NCBI GenBank assembly: GCA_000770645.1
Contig: JQID01000049.1
Coordinates: 1-36,886, forward strand
DNA: 36,886 bases
Direction of reading: 5' to 3'
Source of the DNA: Desulfosporosinus sp. Tol-M
GTDB lineage: Bacteria; Bacillota; Desulfitobacteriia; Desulfitobacteriales; Desulfitobacteriaceae
A program made the position numbers and the translations under genes. Of this stretch, positions 15,387 through 23,110 are shown piece by piece; position 1 is the first letter of the stretch, and every line of letters starts with the position of its first letter. The notes beneath the pieces are model-generated. The model did no database searches, was not told where the DNA came from, and was given only the letters and a program-made list of their open reading frames with translations.

Positions 15387-17099
15387 TTATTCTTCGTCCT
15401 GTAAAGCGTCGTAACCTTGCTCGCCGGTACGTACTTTGACAACATTCTCGACATCATAGACGAAGATTTTACCATCGCCGATTCGACCGGTATGAAGTAC
15501 TTTCTGGGCAGTTTCAATAACCGTACTTACAGGAATCTTAGAAACCACTATTTCGACTTTCACTTTGGGCAGCAAAGTGGCATCTACTCTAACTCCGCGG
15601 TAATACTCAGGAGCTCCTTTTTGCATGCCAAAGCCTAATACCTGAGTTACGGTCATCCCGGTGATGCCGATAGCGCTCATAGCTGTCTTCAATGCTTCAA
15701 ATTTTTCCTGCTTGATGATCAGCACTACCTTGGTCATTTTGATATCGGAAGAGCGGACAACAGATATTTCCGGCTGGGCGGCAACGGTAGAGACAGCACC
15801 TATGGGGATGCTTGGAATTCCAACTCCCATTGGTATGCTGAGAGCCGTTTGCGAGGTTAATCCGTGACCGAATGTGTCAGGATATGCTTCTTCTCCGTGC
15901 ATTGCCAAATCTAAGCCAAGCTCTTCTTCTTCAGATGTGGCACGCAATTTAATAAATAATCCGATTACTTTCAGGATCACAAACGTTGCCGTTACGGCAA
16001 GAGCAATGGTCGTCACTATACTTATGGCTTGAATTCCTAATTGGGCCGTATTTCCATAAAATAGCCCGTCTGCTCCAGCCGGATTGATTGTTTTTGTTGC
16101 AAATAATCCAGTTGCCAGTGCTCCCCATATACCGCCTACCCCATGACAGCCGAAGGCATCCAAGGAATCATCATAGCCGAGCTTCGTTTTCAGAACACTC
16201 ACTGCCAAATAACAAAGTGCGCCGGCGCTTAAACCAATTAGGAGAGCGGACATTGGAGTAACAAAACCTGCTGCCGGCGTTATGGATACTAATCCTGCTA
16301 TGGCACCACTTGCTGCACCAAGAACAGTTGGTTTACCACGGTGAATCCATTCCACAGCCATCCAGGACAATGCTGCAGCAGCAGCCGAAGTGTTTGTGGT
16401 AACAAAGGCAATACCTGCCAGCCCATTTGCACCCAGGGCACTTCCGGCATTAAAACCAAACCAACCGAACCAAAGCAATCCTGCCCCTAAGACTGTCATA
16501 GGAAGCTGATGGGGGACCATTGGTTCTGTCCCAAAACCTTTTCTTTTGCCTAGAACAAGGGCCGCAATCAGACCCGAAACACCGGAACTAATATGGACAA
16601 CGGTACCACCGGCAAAGTCCAGAGTACCCATGTTCCTTAAGAACCCGCCAACTCCCCATACCCAATGGGCCAATGGAAAGTAGACAATCAGCAACCAAAA
16701 CGTAATGAAAGCTAAAAAGGCAGGGAATCTCATACGTTCTGCAATAGAACCTGTAATTATGGCCGGGGTAATGATCGCAAACATCATCTGAAAAGCCATA
16801 AACACAATGGCTGGAATGGTTGCGGAATAGTCAGCATTGGGCTCCATGCCAACTCCGGAAAGACCGAACCACTCTAAACTGCCAATCAGACCGCCGTGGT
16901 CTGTCCCAAAAGCTAAGCTATAACCAACCAGTATCCAGAGGATAGAAGCTAAGCCTATAATAATAAAACTATTCATTGTCATACTTAAAACATTCTTTCT
17001 CCGTACCAAACCACCATAAAAAAGGGCTAATCCAGGAGTCATTAAAAAAACCAGTGCTGAACAAATAATGATAAAACTTGTATCTCCCGTATCAATCAT
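15387..17099 (-). CDS. amt: Ammonium transporter fused to a C-terminal PII domain
   Basis: 570 aa. Residues ~1-400 form an Amt channel of about 11 membrane segments: FYGGLVRRKN after the first segment, the twin pore histidines in TVVHISSG and FGCHGVGG. A ~55-residue linker (EEEELGLDLAMHGEE... to PIGAVSTVAAQPEIS) leads to a PII domain at ~455-570 (MTKVVLIIKQEKFEALKTAM, GFGMQKGAPEYYRG, LPKVKVEIVV, GRIGDGKIFVYDV). PII normally gates Amt from outside according to ATP/ADP and 2-oxoglutarate. Here it is tethered. The T-loop position of uridylylated Tyr51 reads RGVRVDATLL, so it is a valine. GGGGAGA precedes the ATG. It is preceded by an antiterminator/terminator leader. Confidence 0.95.
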   Translation of the reverse strand: MIDTGDTSFIIICSALVFLMTPGLALFYGGLVRRKNVLSMTMNSFIIIGLASILWILVGYSLAFGTDHGGLIGSLEWFGLSGVGMEPNADYSATIPAIVFMAFQMMFAIITPAIITGSIAERMRFPAFLAFITFWLLIVYFPLAHWVWGVGGFLRNMGTLDFAGGTVVHISSGVSGLIAALVLGKRKGFGTEPMVPHQLPMTVLGAGLLWFGWFGFNAGSALGANGLAGIAFVTTNTSAAAAALSWMAVEWIHRGKPTVLGAASGAIAGLVSITPAAGFVTPMSALLIGLSAGALCYLAVSVLKTKLGYDDSLDAFGCHGVGGIWGALATGLFATKTINPAGADGLFYGNTAQLGIQAISIVTTIALAVTATFVILKVIGLFIKLRATSEEEELGLDLAMHGEEAYPDTFGHGLTSQTALSIPMGVGIPSIPIGAVSTVAAQPEISVVRSSDIKMTKVVLIIKQEKFEALKTAMSAIGITGMTVTQVLGFGMQKGAPEYYRGVRVDATLLPKVKVEIVVSKIPVSTVIETAQKVLHTGRIGDGKIFVYDVENVVKVRTGEQGYDALQDEE

Positions 17100-17207
17100 A
17101 GCTTTTTCTCCCCTTACATTTCAATTTTTTGCAGCTAGATCCGAGTATTTATAATCCGAGTACTTATATATTTTCTCTATCACCTCCTTAAAAGAAGAGA
17201 GAACTCT

Positions 17208-17246
17208 AAAAAATTGGGCGTGTATGCTTCTTTGTGCATACACGCC
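17208..17246 (-). terminator. Leader terminator T1 upstream of amt
   Basis: An 11-bp perfect stem (17217-17227 with 17236-17246) with an 8-base loop, followed on the minus strand by six Ts (17208-17213). It ends about 110 bp before the amt start. The 5' arm on the RNA overlaps the antiterminator hairpin at 17239-17254, so the two folds exclude each other. Confidence 0.8.
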
Positions 17247-17254
17247 TTTGTGTA
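17239..17254 (-). promoter_or_regulatory. ANTAR-type antiterminator hairpin of amt
   Basis: On the RNA: TACAC, loop AAAGGC, GTGTA. A five-pair stem closes a six-base loop with A at position 1 and G at position 4, the ANTAR recognition signature. The 3' arm GTGTA is part of the terminator T1 stem. Confidence 0.65.
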
Positions 17255-17310
17255 CATAAATGTATGAAGGGAAATATCAAAAACCTTAGGGATAAAAAAG
17301 AGATGGAAGG

Positions 17311-17395
17311 GTCTTTGGGAAGCAGAGTGGCATCTACCGGGGACAACGGATTTCCGGCTGTGCAGAAACGGTAGAGATAGCACCTGTGGGTTGTG
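17311..17395 (-). pseudogene. Vestige of a second amt-PII gene
   Basis: On the minus strand this reads PTGAISTVSAQPEI, matching PIGAVSTVAAQPEIS in the linker of the intact fusion. It then jumps to a stretch whose bases (GTAGATGCCACTCTGCTTCCCAAAG) match the T-loop codons for VDATLLPK. About 165 bp of the intact gene between these points is missing, as is everything on either side. It is clearly derived from amt by duplication and deletion. Confidence 0.8.
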
Positions 17396-17433
17396 TATTT
17401 TCTCTATCACCTCCTAAATGAAGAGAGAACCTT

Positions 17434-17472
17434 AAAAAATCAGACGTGTATGCTTCTTTGTGCATACACGTC
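17434..17472 (-). terminator. Leader terminator T2 (downstream of glnN, upstream of the amt vestige)
   Basis: Same hairpin as T1: stem 17443-17453 with 17462-17472, identical 8-base loop, six Ts on the minus strand at 17434-17439. One base pair differs from T1 as a G:C to A:T swap with both partners changed, which supports selection for the RNA fold. It is the first terminator after glnN. Confidence 0.8.
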
Positions 17473-17480
17473 TTTGTGTA
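17465..17480 (-). promoter_or_regulatory. ANTAR-type antiterminator hairpin, second leader copy
   Basis: On the RNA: TACAC, loop AAAGAC, GTGTA. A1 and G4 of the loop are kept although loop position 5 differs from the amt copy. It overlaps the 5' arm of T2. A weak promoter-like pair, TTGCGT (17512-17517) and TATATA (17488-17493), stands just upstream. Confidence 0.6.
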
Positions 17481-17553
17481 CAGATAATATATATGAAAAT
17501 AAAAGGGAATAACGCAAACCTTACGAACAAATAAGAGATTAAAGGTTAAATGT

Positions 17554-19644
17554 TTAGACGCTGAAAAGCAGTTGCCCGTAAGTTGGGTAGGGCCAATATT
17601 GTTCTCCCACCAGCACTTCAATTTCGTCCGCTATAGCACGCAGTTCTTGCATGTCCAGGAAAATAAAATCGCGGTAATACTCACCCTGTGCTTGCAGAGA
17701 GCATAGATTCCTCACATCCAGCAGTCCTTCTTCCAGCTTTTTGGTCTTCTTGTAAAGGGATTCGGAGAGGGAAGATAACTTGGACACAATACTTGTCTCC
17801 AACTCGCAATTCATATCCGCTGATAAGGCCTTTTTGGAAATTGCCGTATCACTTAGATCCTTCATATAGGAGCAGACGGCCGGTATGATTTCTTTTTTGC
17901 CCATCTCCAGCATAGTAAGTGCTTCAATGTTAATGACCTTGCAATAGTTCTCCATTGTAATTTCATACCTGGAATGCATTTCTGGTTCAGTGAAGATTTT
18001 ATGCTTCGTGAAGAGCTTGATGTTCTTGTCGCTGATGAAATAGGGTAAGGCATCAACTGTGGATTTCAGGTTTAACAACCCGCGCTTTTCGGCTTCTTGG
18101 AGCCATTCTTCGGCATAGTTGTTGCCGTTGAAGATAATCCGTTTGTGGTCGGTGATTGTTGTTTTGATTAAGGCATTTAAGCTCTTCGTAAAATCATTTG
18201 CGCCTTCCAGGGCATCGGCAAATTGGGAAAGTTCTTCGGCAATAACCGTATTGAGGACAAAATTTGCTCCGGCAATCGAAATGGCAGATCCCAGCATCCG
18301 GAATTCAAACTTGTTGCCGGTGAAGGCAAAGGGCGAAGTACGATTCCTGTCGGTCGCGTCTTTGGGGAAACCGGGCAGCACATCGACACCAATTTTCATT
18401 TCCGTCTTGGCTTTGGGGTCATAGACATTGCCGCTTTCAATAGCTTCCAAGATGTCGGTCAGCTCTTCACCCAGGAAAATGGAGACAATGGCCGGCGGGG
18501 CTTCATTGGCGCCTAAACGATGATCATTGGCGGCACTGGCTACAGACACGCGGAGCAAATCCTGATATTCATCTACCCCTTTGATGATTGCGGCCAGGAA
18601 TAACAGGAACTGGGCATTCTCTTCCGGTGAATCTCCCGGTTCAAGCAAATTCAAACCTGTATTGGTGGAGAGCGACCAATTGTTGTGTTTGCCGCTGCCG
18701 TTAATACCGGCGAAAGGCTTTTCATGCAAGAGGCAGGTCAGACCGTGATTCGCAGCGGTTTTTTTCATTATCTCCATGGTCAGTTGATTATGGTCGGTCG
18801 CAATATTCGTCGTGGTAAAAATCGGGGCCAACTCATGCTGGGAAGGTGCGACTTCATTGTGTTTGGTTTTGGCCAGGATGCCGAGTTTCCACAATTCCTC
18901 GTCCAGTTCTTTCATATAGGCTAATACCCGCGGTTTAATGGCGCCGAAATAGTGATCCTCCATTTCCTGACCCTTGGGCGGTTTGGCCCCAAAGAGAGTC
19001 CTGCCGCAATATACCAGGTCTTTGCGCTGCTCAACCAGATCTTTATTAATCAGAAAATATTCCTGTTCAGGTCCCACTGTTGTATTCACCCGTGTAGCCT
19101 CGGTATTGCCAAAGAGCTGGAGAATACGCATTGCCTGCAGATTTATGGTTTCCATAGAACGAAGGAGAGGGGTTTTTTTATCCAGTGCCTCTCCGCTATA
19201 GGAACAAAAAGCGGTGGGGATGCACAGAGTACCGTCTTTGATAAAAGCATATGAAGTAGGATCCCAGGCAGTATATCCCCTGGCCTCAAAGGTAGCTCTT
19301 AAGCCTCCTGAAGGAAAACTGGAGGCATCAGGCTCCCCCTTAATGAGTTCCTTACCCGAAAACTCCATAATAATGTTTCCATCAGGAGTCGGAGAAATAA
19401 AACTATCATGCTTCTCTGCCGTGATGCCGGTCATCGGCTGGAACCAATGGGTAAAATGGGTGGCTCCCTTTTCAATTGCCCAATCCTTCATAGCATTGGC
19501 TACGATATCCGCAATGCCCCGATCAAGCGAGTGGCTATTTTCAATAGTCTTTTTCATTGCTTTGTAAGTATTCTTAGGGAGACGTTCTTTCATGACTTGA
19601 TCGTTAAAGACCATGCTTCCAAAGATATCAGGTATATTACTCAT
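17554..19644 (-). CDS. glnN: Glutamine synthetase type III
   Basis: 696 aa, within the ~700-aa range of GSIII and far longer than GSI or GSII. The start [15 protein letters not shown], the segments [12 protein letters not shown] and [21 protein letters not shown], and later [17 protein letters not shown] and [20 protein letters not shown] are characteristic of GSIII (glutamate, substrate and ATP loops). It makes glutamine from glutamate, ammonium and ATP as a cytosolic dodecamer. AGAGAGG lies before the ATG. The upstream leader carries a promoter, antiterminator hairpin and terminator. Downstream on the same strand is amt, so ammonium import and assimilation are paired. Confidence 0.97.
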   Translation of the reverse strand: MSNIPDIFGSMVFNDQVMKERLPKNTYKAMKKTIENSHSLDRGIADIVANAMKDWAIEKGATHFTHWFQPMTGITAEKHDSFISPTPDGNIIMEFSGKELIKGEPDASSFPSGGLRATFEARGYTAWDPTSYAFIKDGTLCIPTAFCSYSGEALDKKTPLLRSMETINLQAMRILQLFGNTEATRVNTTVGPEQEYFLINKDLVEQRKDLVYCGRTLFGAKPPKGQEMEDHYFGAIKPRVLAYMKELDEELWKLGILAKTKHNEVAPSQHELAPIFTTTNIATDHNQLTMEIMKKTAANHGLTCLLHEKPFAGINGSGKHNNWSLSTNTGLNLLEPGDSPEENAQFLLFLAAIIKGVDEYQDLLRVSVASAANDHRLGANEAPPAIVSIFLGEELTDILEAIESGNVYDPKAKTEMKIGVDVLPGFPKDATDRNRTSPFAFTGNKFEFRMLGSAISIAGANFVLNTVIAEELSQFADALEGANDFTKSLNALIKTTITDHKRIIFNGNNYAEEWLQEAEKRGLLNLKSTVDALPYFISDKNIKLFTKHKIFTEPEMHSRYEITMENYCKVINIEALTMLEMGKKEIIPAVCSYMKDLSDTAISKKALSADMNCELETSIVSKLSSLSESLYKKTKKLEEGLLDVRNLCSLQAQGEYYRDFIFLDMQELRAIADEIEVLVGEQYWPYPTYGQLLFSV

Positions 19645-19669
19645 ATGGTTTACCTCTCTTCCTTAAAAT

Positions 19670-19719
19670 AAAAACAGCAAAAGCGCCGCAGGTTTTAACC
19701 TCCAGCGCCTTTGCTGTTT
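19670..19719 (-). terminator. Leader terminator upstream of glnN
   Basis: Long hairpin: outer stem 19672-19681 with 19710-19719, GCGC/GCGC inside (19683-19686 with 19705-19708) and AGGT/ACCT near the tip. A T-rich run follows on the minus strand. It lies only ~25 bp before the glnN ATG, in the 5' leader. The promoter is just upstream at 19733-19762, so this can only be a regulatory (attenuator) terminator. Confidence 0.85.
19703..19716 (-). promoter_or_regulatory. ANTAR-type antiterminator hairpin of glnN
   Basis: On the RNA: CAGC, loop AAAGGC, GCTG. The loop is identical to that of the amt leader although the stem sequence is unrelated. The whole hairpin lies in the 5' arm of the leader terminator, so forming it opens the terminator. 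Confidence 0.7.
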
Positions 19720-19732
19720 ATTTCTTAAAATT

Positions 19733-19762
19733 ATTATATGTCTGCCAGTCAGATGATGTCAA
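19733..19762 (-). promoter_or_regulatory. glnN promoter
   Basis: -35 TTGACA (19757-19762) and -10 TATAAT (19733-19738), both consensus, 18-base spacer. The expected start near 19726 puts the antiterminator hairpin only about 10 bases from the 5' end of the RNA. Confidence 0.75.
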
Positions 19763-19905
19763 TACTTAATATGCAAGGTTCCTGGTTTTTTGAACTTAAT
19801 ATAATAAGAATTATGTATACAGAAATAAAGTATACAAAAATTATAAATTATAATATAGATTAACATAATTTGCAAGGGTATACAGTGATACATCCTGCAA
19901 ATAGA

Positions 19906-19934
19906 TTGACATTCCCATAAACATTCAATATAAT
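19906..19934 (+). promoter_or_regulatory. Promoter of the glutamate synthase operon
   Basis: -35 TTGACA (19906-19911), 17-base spacer, -10 TATAAT (19929-19934). It is divergent from the glnN promoter, with ~145 bp of AT-rich DNA between the two -35 boxes. Confidence 0.8.
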
Positions 19935-19964
19935 ATGAAAGAAATAGAGAACTAGATATTATTT

Positions 19965-19980
19965 TGAACAATGGCGTTCA
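19965..19980 (+). promoter_or_regulatory. ANTAR-type antiterminator hairpin of the glutamate synthase operon
   Basis: TGAAC, loop AATGGC, GTTCA: five pairs and a six-base loop with A1 and G4. The 3' arm GTTCA begins the 5' arm of the terminator at 19975-20025. The loop equals that of the asnB leader. Confidence 0.7.
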
Positions 19981-20025
19981 TCAAAAAACTGAGCCTGCGG
20001 GCCTTTTCTTTGATGGACGTTTTTT
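19975..20025 (+). terminator. Leader terminator of the glutamate synthase operon
   Basis: Stem CGTTCATCAAA (19975-19985) with TTTGATGGACG (20009-20019), one G:U pair, a GC-rich inner part and six Ts at 20020-20025. It lies between the promoter and the first gene's ribosome-binding site (AAAGGAGGA at 20032-20040), so it acts as an attenuator. Confidence 0.85.
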
Positions 20026-20046
20026 CTATCTAAAGGAGGAGAAACT

Positions 20047-21126
20047 ATGCGAAAAGAAGGACATAGAAGAATACCTTCGGGCTGTGCGATATCAGGGATC
20101 TTTTCCAGAGCAGGAAAAAGAATGAGCGGAGAAGCTATCATAGAGTCTATTGCCACCATGCATGACCGTTCCAATGGATTAGGCGGAGGTTTTGCAGGCT
20201 ATGGAATATATCCGGAATATAAAGAGCTCTACGCTTTCCATATCTTTTATGATAGCACGGAAGCCAAGGAAAAGTGTGAGCGCTATCTGGATAATAATTT
20301 TGACGTGGTTAACTTGTCCAAGATCCCTATCCAACAGACCAGCGGCATTACCGATGAACCGTTAATCTGGCGCTATTTTGTTAGCCCGCTGCCGCGGAAA
20401 CTTACGGACAGTCAGTTAAATGAAAAAGAGTATACTGTCAACCGGGTAATTCACATTAATACTAAAATAGACGGTGCCTATGTGTTCTCCAGCGGTAAAA
20501 ATATGGGGGTTTTTAAGGCAGTCGGTTTTCCCGAGGATGTTGGCAGGTTCTACCGCTTGGACGAGTATGAGGGCTATTGTTGGACTGCGCATGGACGTTA
20601 CCCCACCAATACGCCAGGCTGGTGGGGCGGTGCCCATCCTTTTGCCATGCTGGACTACTCGATTGTTCACAACGGCGAGATTTCTTCCTACGATGCCAAC
20701 CGCAGATATATTGAGATGTTCGGCTATCGATGTTCATTACTGACCGATACGGAAGTCATCACCTACATCATTGACTATTTACACCGCAGACAGGAACTTA
20801 CCCTGGAAGAAGTGGCTAGCGTTATTGCCGCTCCGTTTTGGACGACGATTAATACCAAACCGCCGGAAGAAAGGGAAAATCTCATTTATCTCCGCAATGC
20901 TTTTTCCAGTCTGCTGATTACCGGGCCTTTTTCCATCCTGCTTGGTTTTGAAGGCGGGATGATGGCCTTGAATGACCGGCTCAAGCTTCGTTCCATGATT
21001 ATTGCCGAAAAGGATGATATGGTGTATGCCGCTAGTGAAGAATGTGCCATTAGGATTATTGAGCCAAATCCCGACAAGATTTGGTCACCTAAGGGCGGCG
21101 AGCCGGTCATTATCACATTGAACTGA
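20047..21126 (+). CDS. Glutamate synthase, glutamine amidotransferase subunit (GltB domain 1)
   Basis: 359 aa, a class II glutamine amidotransferase. The N-terminal nucleophile is Cys13 in IPSGCAISGIF, so a 12-residue propeptide must be removed. HGRYPTNTPGWWGGAHPF and HNGEISSYDANRRY are the substrate-pocket motifs. It releases ammonia from glutamine for the FMN subunit encoded next. Archaea and some clostridia encode GltB as three separate proteins, and the other two parts follow here. A strong ribosome-binding site and an antitermination leader precede it. Confidence 0.92.
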   Translation: MRKEGHRRIPSGCAISGIFSRAGKRMSGEAIIESIATMHDRSNGLGGGFAGYGIYPEYKELYAFHIFYDSTEAKEKCERYLDNNFDVVNLSKIPIQQTSGITDEPLIWRYFVSPLPRKLTDSQLNEKEYTVNRVIHINTKIDGAYVFSSGKNMGVFKAVGFPEDVGRFYRLDEYEGYCWTAHGRYPTNTPGWWGGAHPFAMLDYSIVHNGEISSYDANRRYIEMFGYRCSLLTDTEVITYIIDYLHRRQELTLEEVASVIAAPFWTTINTKPPEERENLIYLRNAFSSLLITGPFSILLGFEGGMMALNDRLKLRSMIIAEKDDMVYAASEECAIRIIEPNPDKIWSPKGGEPVIITLN

Positions 21127-21137
21127 GGTGAACAACA

Positions 21138-22643
21138 ACGGCTATAGATTTTTTATATCCCGAATATGAAGTAATTAGAAATTATGACAGGTGCATCAAC
21201 TGTCGGGCCTGCGAGAGGCAATGTGCCAATGAGGTGCACCACTTGGATAAAGATGTGAATAAAATGGTTAGCGATGATGCCGAGTGTGTTAATTGCCACC
21301 GTTGTGTTGCTTTATGTCCAACAAGGGCTCTTAAGATTGTGAAGACCGATCATACCTTTAAAACCAATTCTAACTGGAGCGGGGAGGCAATTTCCGATGT
21401 CTACCGCCAGGCGGGCAGCGGCGGTGTGCTGCTTTCTTCCATGGGCAATCCTATGGAATTCCCCGTCTATTTTGACAAGATGCTGATCAATGCTTCTCAG
21501 GTTACCAATCCTTCGATTGACCCTTTACGAGAGCCCATGGAAACCAAAGTCTTTCTCGGCAAGAAGCCGCCAAAAGTCGCACGTGATGCCGAAGGCAAAT
21601 TGATAAATAACCTGGAGCCTTATCTTGAGCTTGCCATACCGATTATGTTTTCGGCGATGTCCTATGGCTCGATCAGCTATAATGCCCACGAAAGCCTGGC
21701 CCGAGCCGCCGAGGAATTGGGAATTCTCTATAATACGGGTGAGGGCGGATTACACGAGGATTTCTATCAATACGGAAAGGCCACGATTGTCCAGGTGGCC
21801 TCGGGCCGCTTTGGTGTGCACAAGGACTATCTGCAAGCAGGTGCGGCCATTGAAATTAAAATAGGCCAGGGGGCAAAACCCGGTATCGGCGGCCATCTGC
21901 CGGGGGAAAAGATCGTGGGAGATATTTCCAGGACGCGTATGATTCCTGAGGGCTCCGATGCCATTTCACCTGCGCCGCACCATGATATCTACTCGATTGA
22001 AGACCTGCGGCAGCTTGTCTATTCTTTAAAGGAAGCAACAAATTATCAAAAACCGATTATCGTCAAAATAGCAGCGGTACATAATGTTGCCGCAATTGCC
22101 AGCGGAATTGCCCGCAGCGGAGCGGATATTATTGCGATAGATGGCTTCCGGGGCGGCACCGGTTCTGCGCCTACCCGGATCCGGGATAATGTCGGCATTC
22201 CGATAGAGCTTGCTTTGGCCAGCGTTGATGAACGGCTGAGTGAAGAAGGTATTCGCGGTGATGTGGCCCTGGTCGTTGGCGGAAGTATCAGAAGTAGTGC
22301 TGATATCGTCAAGGCTATTGCTTTGGGTGCCGACGCAGTTTATATTGCTACCGGTGCCTTACTTGCCCTGGGATGTCATCTGTGCAGATCATGCGGAACA
22401 GGAAAATGCAATTGGGGTATCGCCACCCAACGTCCGGAACTGGTTAAGCGTTTGAATCCAGACGTCGGGTACCAACGTTTAGTGAACCTGATTATGGCCT
22501 GGCAGCATGAGATTAAGGAAATGATGGGTGGCATGGGGATCAACTCCATTGAAGCCCTCAAGGGGAACAGACTAATGCTCCGGGGGGTGGGTTTGAATGA
22601 AAAAGAGCTTTCCATACTGGGTATCAAACATGCCGGTGAATAA
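21138..22643 (+). CDS. gltB: Glutamate synthase, FMN-binding subunit with two N-terminal 4Fe-4S motifs (probable ACG start)
   Basis: 501 aa if started at ACG 21138. The frame is open from a TGA at 21129, and the only codons before conserved sequence are ACA ACA ACG GCT ATA. ACG stands 7 bases after GAGGTG (21125-21130), and the next residues, AIDFLYPEYEVIRNYD, align with the usual M-x-I/V-DFL start of the family. A GTG at 21234 would delete the first cluster motif CINCRACERQC. The second motif, CVNCHRCVALC, follows. The FMN barrel then shows PIMFSAMSYGSIS, GTGSAPTRIRD and, for the 3Fe-4S cluster, CHLCRSCGTGKC. It reduces 2-oxoglutarate plus ammonia to glutamate. Confidence 0.88.
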   Translation, partial: TAIDFLYPEYEVIRNYDRCINCRACERQCANEVHHLDKDVNKMVSDDAECVNCHRCVALCPTRALKIVKTDHTFKTNSNWSGEAISDVYRQAGSGGVLLSSMGNPMEFPVYFDKMLINASQVTNPSIDPLREPMETKVFLGKKPPKVARDAEGKLINNLEPYLELAIPIMFSAMSYGSISYNAHESLARAAEELGILYNTGEGGLHEDFYQYGKATIVQVASGRFGVHKDYLQAGAAIEIKIGQGAKPGIGGHLPGEKIVGDISRTRMIPEGSDAISPAPHHDIYSIEDLRQLVYSLKEATNYQKPIIVKIAAVHNVAAIASGIARSGADIIAIDGFRGGTGSAPTRIRDNVGIPIELALASVDERLSEEGIRGDVALVVGGSIRSSADIVKAIALGADAVYIATGALLALGCHLCRSCGTGKCNWGIATQRPELVKRLNPDVGYQRLVNLIMAWQHEIKEMMGGMGINSIEALKGNRLMLRGVGLNEKELSILGIKHAGE

Positions 22644-22676
22644 TGACCAGGCACCGGATTGGGAGGTTGGGTAACG

Positions 22677-23105
22677 ATGAAAAGAATATACGTTAATGAA
22701 AAGTGGTGCTTGGGATGTCATCTTTGCGAATATTATTGTGCTTTTGCCCACTCTGGCCAAGATGATATGGTCAAAGCCTTGAAGGATATTCAGATTAATC
22801 CCAGAATTAGAATCGAAGAAATGAATGGTATCAGCTTTGCCGTCTCTTGCCGCCATTGCCTGGAACCGCTCTGTGTAAAAAGTTGTATTACCGGGGCTTT
22901 ATCTATTCAAGACGGTGTGGTTACAGCCGATAAAACGAGATGTGTAGGTTGTTACACCTGTATTATGTCCTGCCCCTATGGTGCGGTGATGCCCTCAGAC
23001 GACGGGGTTATTCAAAAATGCGAGCTTTGTATGCAGAACAATGGCGGCCAGCCGGTTTGCGTACAGGGCTGTCCCAACGAAGCAATCCTATTTGAAGAGA
23101 GGTAA
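22677..23105 (+). CDS. 4Fe-4S dicluster/polyferredoxin subunit associated with glutamate synthase
   Basis: 142 aa from ATG 22677 (MKRIYVNEKWCLGCHLCEYYC), chosen over the TTG at 22659. Cysteine groups at CLGCHLCEYYC, CRHCLEPLCVKSC, CVGCYTCIMSC and CELC...CVQGC suggest up to four 4Fe-4S clusters in the HycB/DmsB style. It probably carries electrons between the FAD protein encoded 5 bp downstream and the FMN subunit upstream. No signal peptide, hence cytosolic. Confidence 0.88.
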   Translation: MKRIYVNEKWCLGCHLCEYYCAFAHSGQDDMVKALKDIQINPRIRIEEMNGISFAVSCRHCLEPLCVKSCITGALSIQDGVVTADKTRCVGCYTCIMSCPYGAVMPSDDGVIQKCELCMQNNGGQPVCVQGCPNEAILFEER

Positions 23106-23110
23106 GCAGG

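Larger units (their letters stand above)
17163..17523 (-). repeat. Duplicated amt leader (two ~125-bp units flanking an amt fragment)
   Basis: Unit 1 (about 17163-17286) and unit 2 (about 17396-17523) share TATTTTCTCTATCACCTCCT, the AAGAGAGAAC block, a terminator stem and an AAGG...CCCTT block. Each unit on the minus strand ends in AGGAGGTGAT, close to a perfect anti-16S match, although no ATG, GTG or TTG stands at translation spacing. Between the units lies a collapsed piece of amt coding sequence. The arrangement is a tandem duplication of leader plus gene, of which the upstream gene copy was nearly all lost. Confidence 0.8.

Noticed and set aside
17165..17190. AGGAGGTGAT on the minus strand in both amt leader copies as the start of a leader peptide
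   Set aside because: No ATG, GTG or TTG occurs at translation distance in either copy. The intact amt gene has its own ribosome-binding site closer to its ATG.
18177..19567. Long plus-strand open frames opposite glnN
   Set aside because: They are antisense shadows of a well-supported conserved gene with no ribosome-binding sites.
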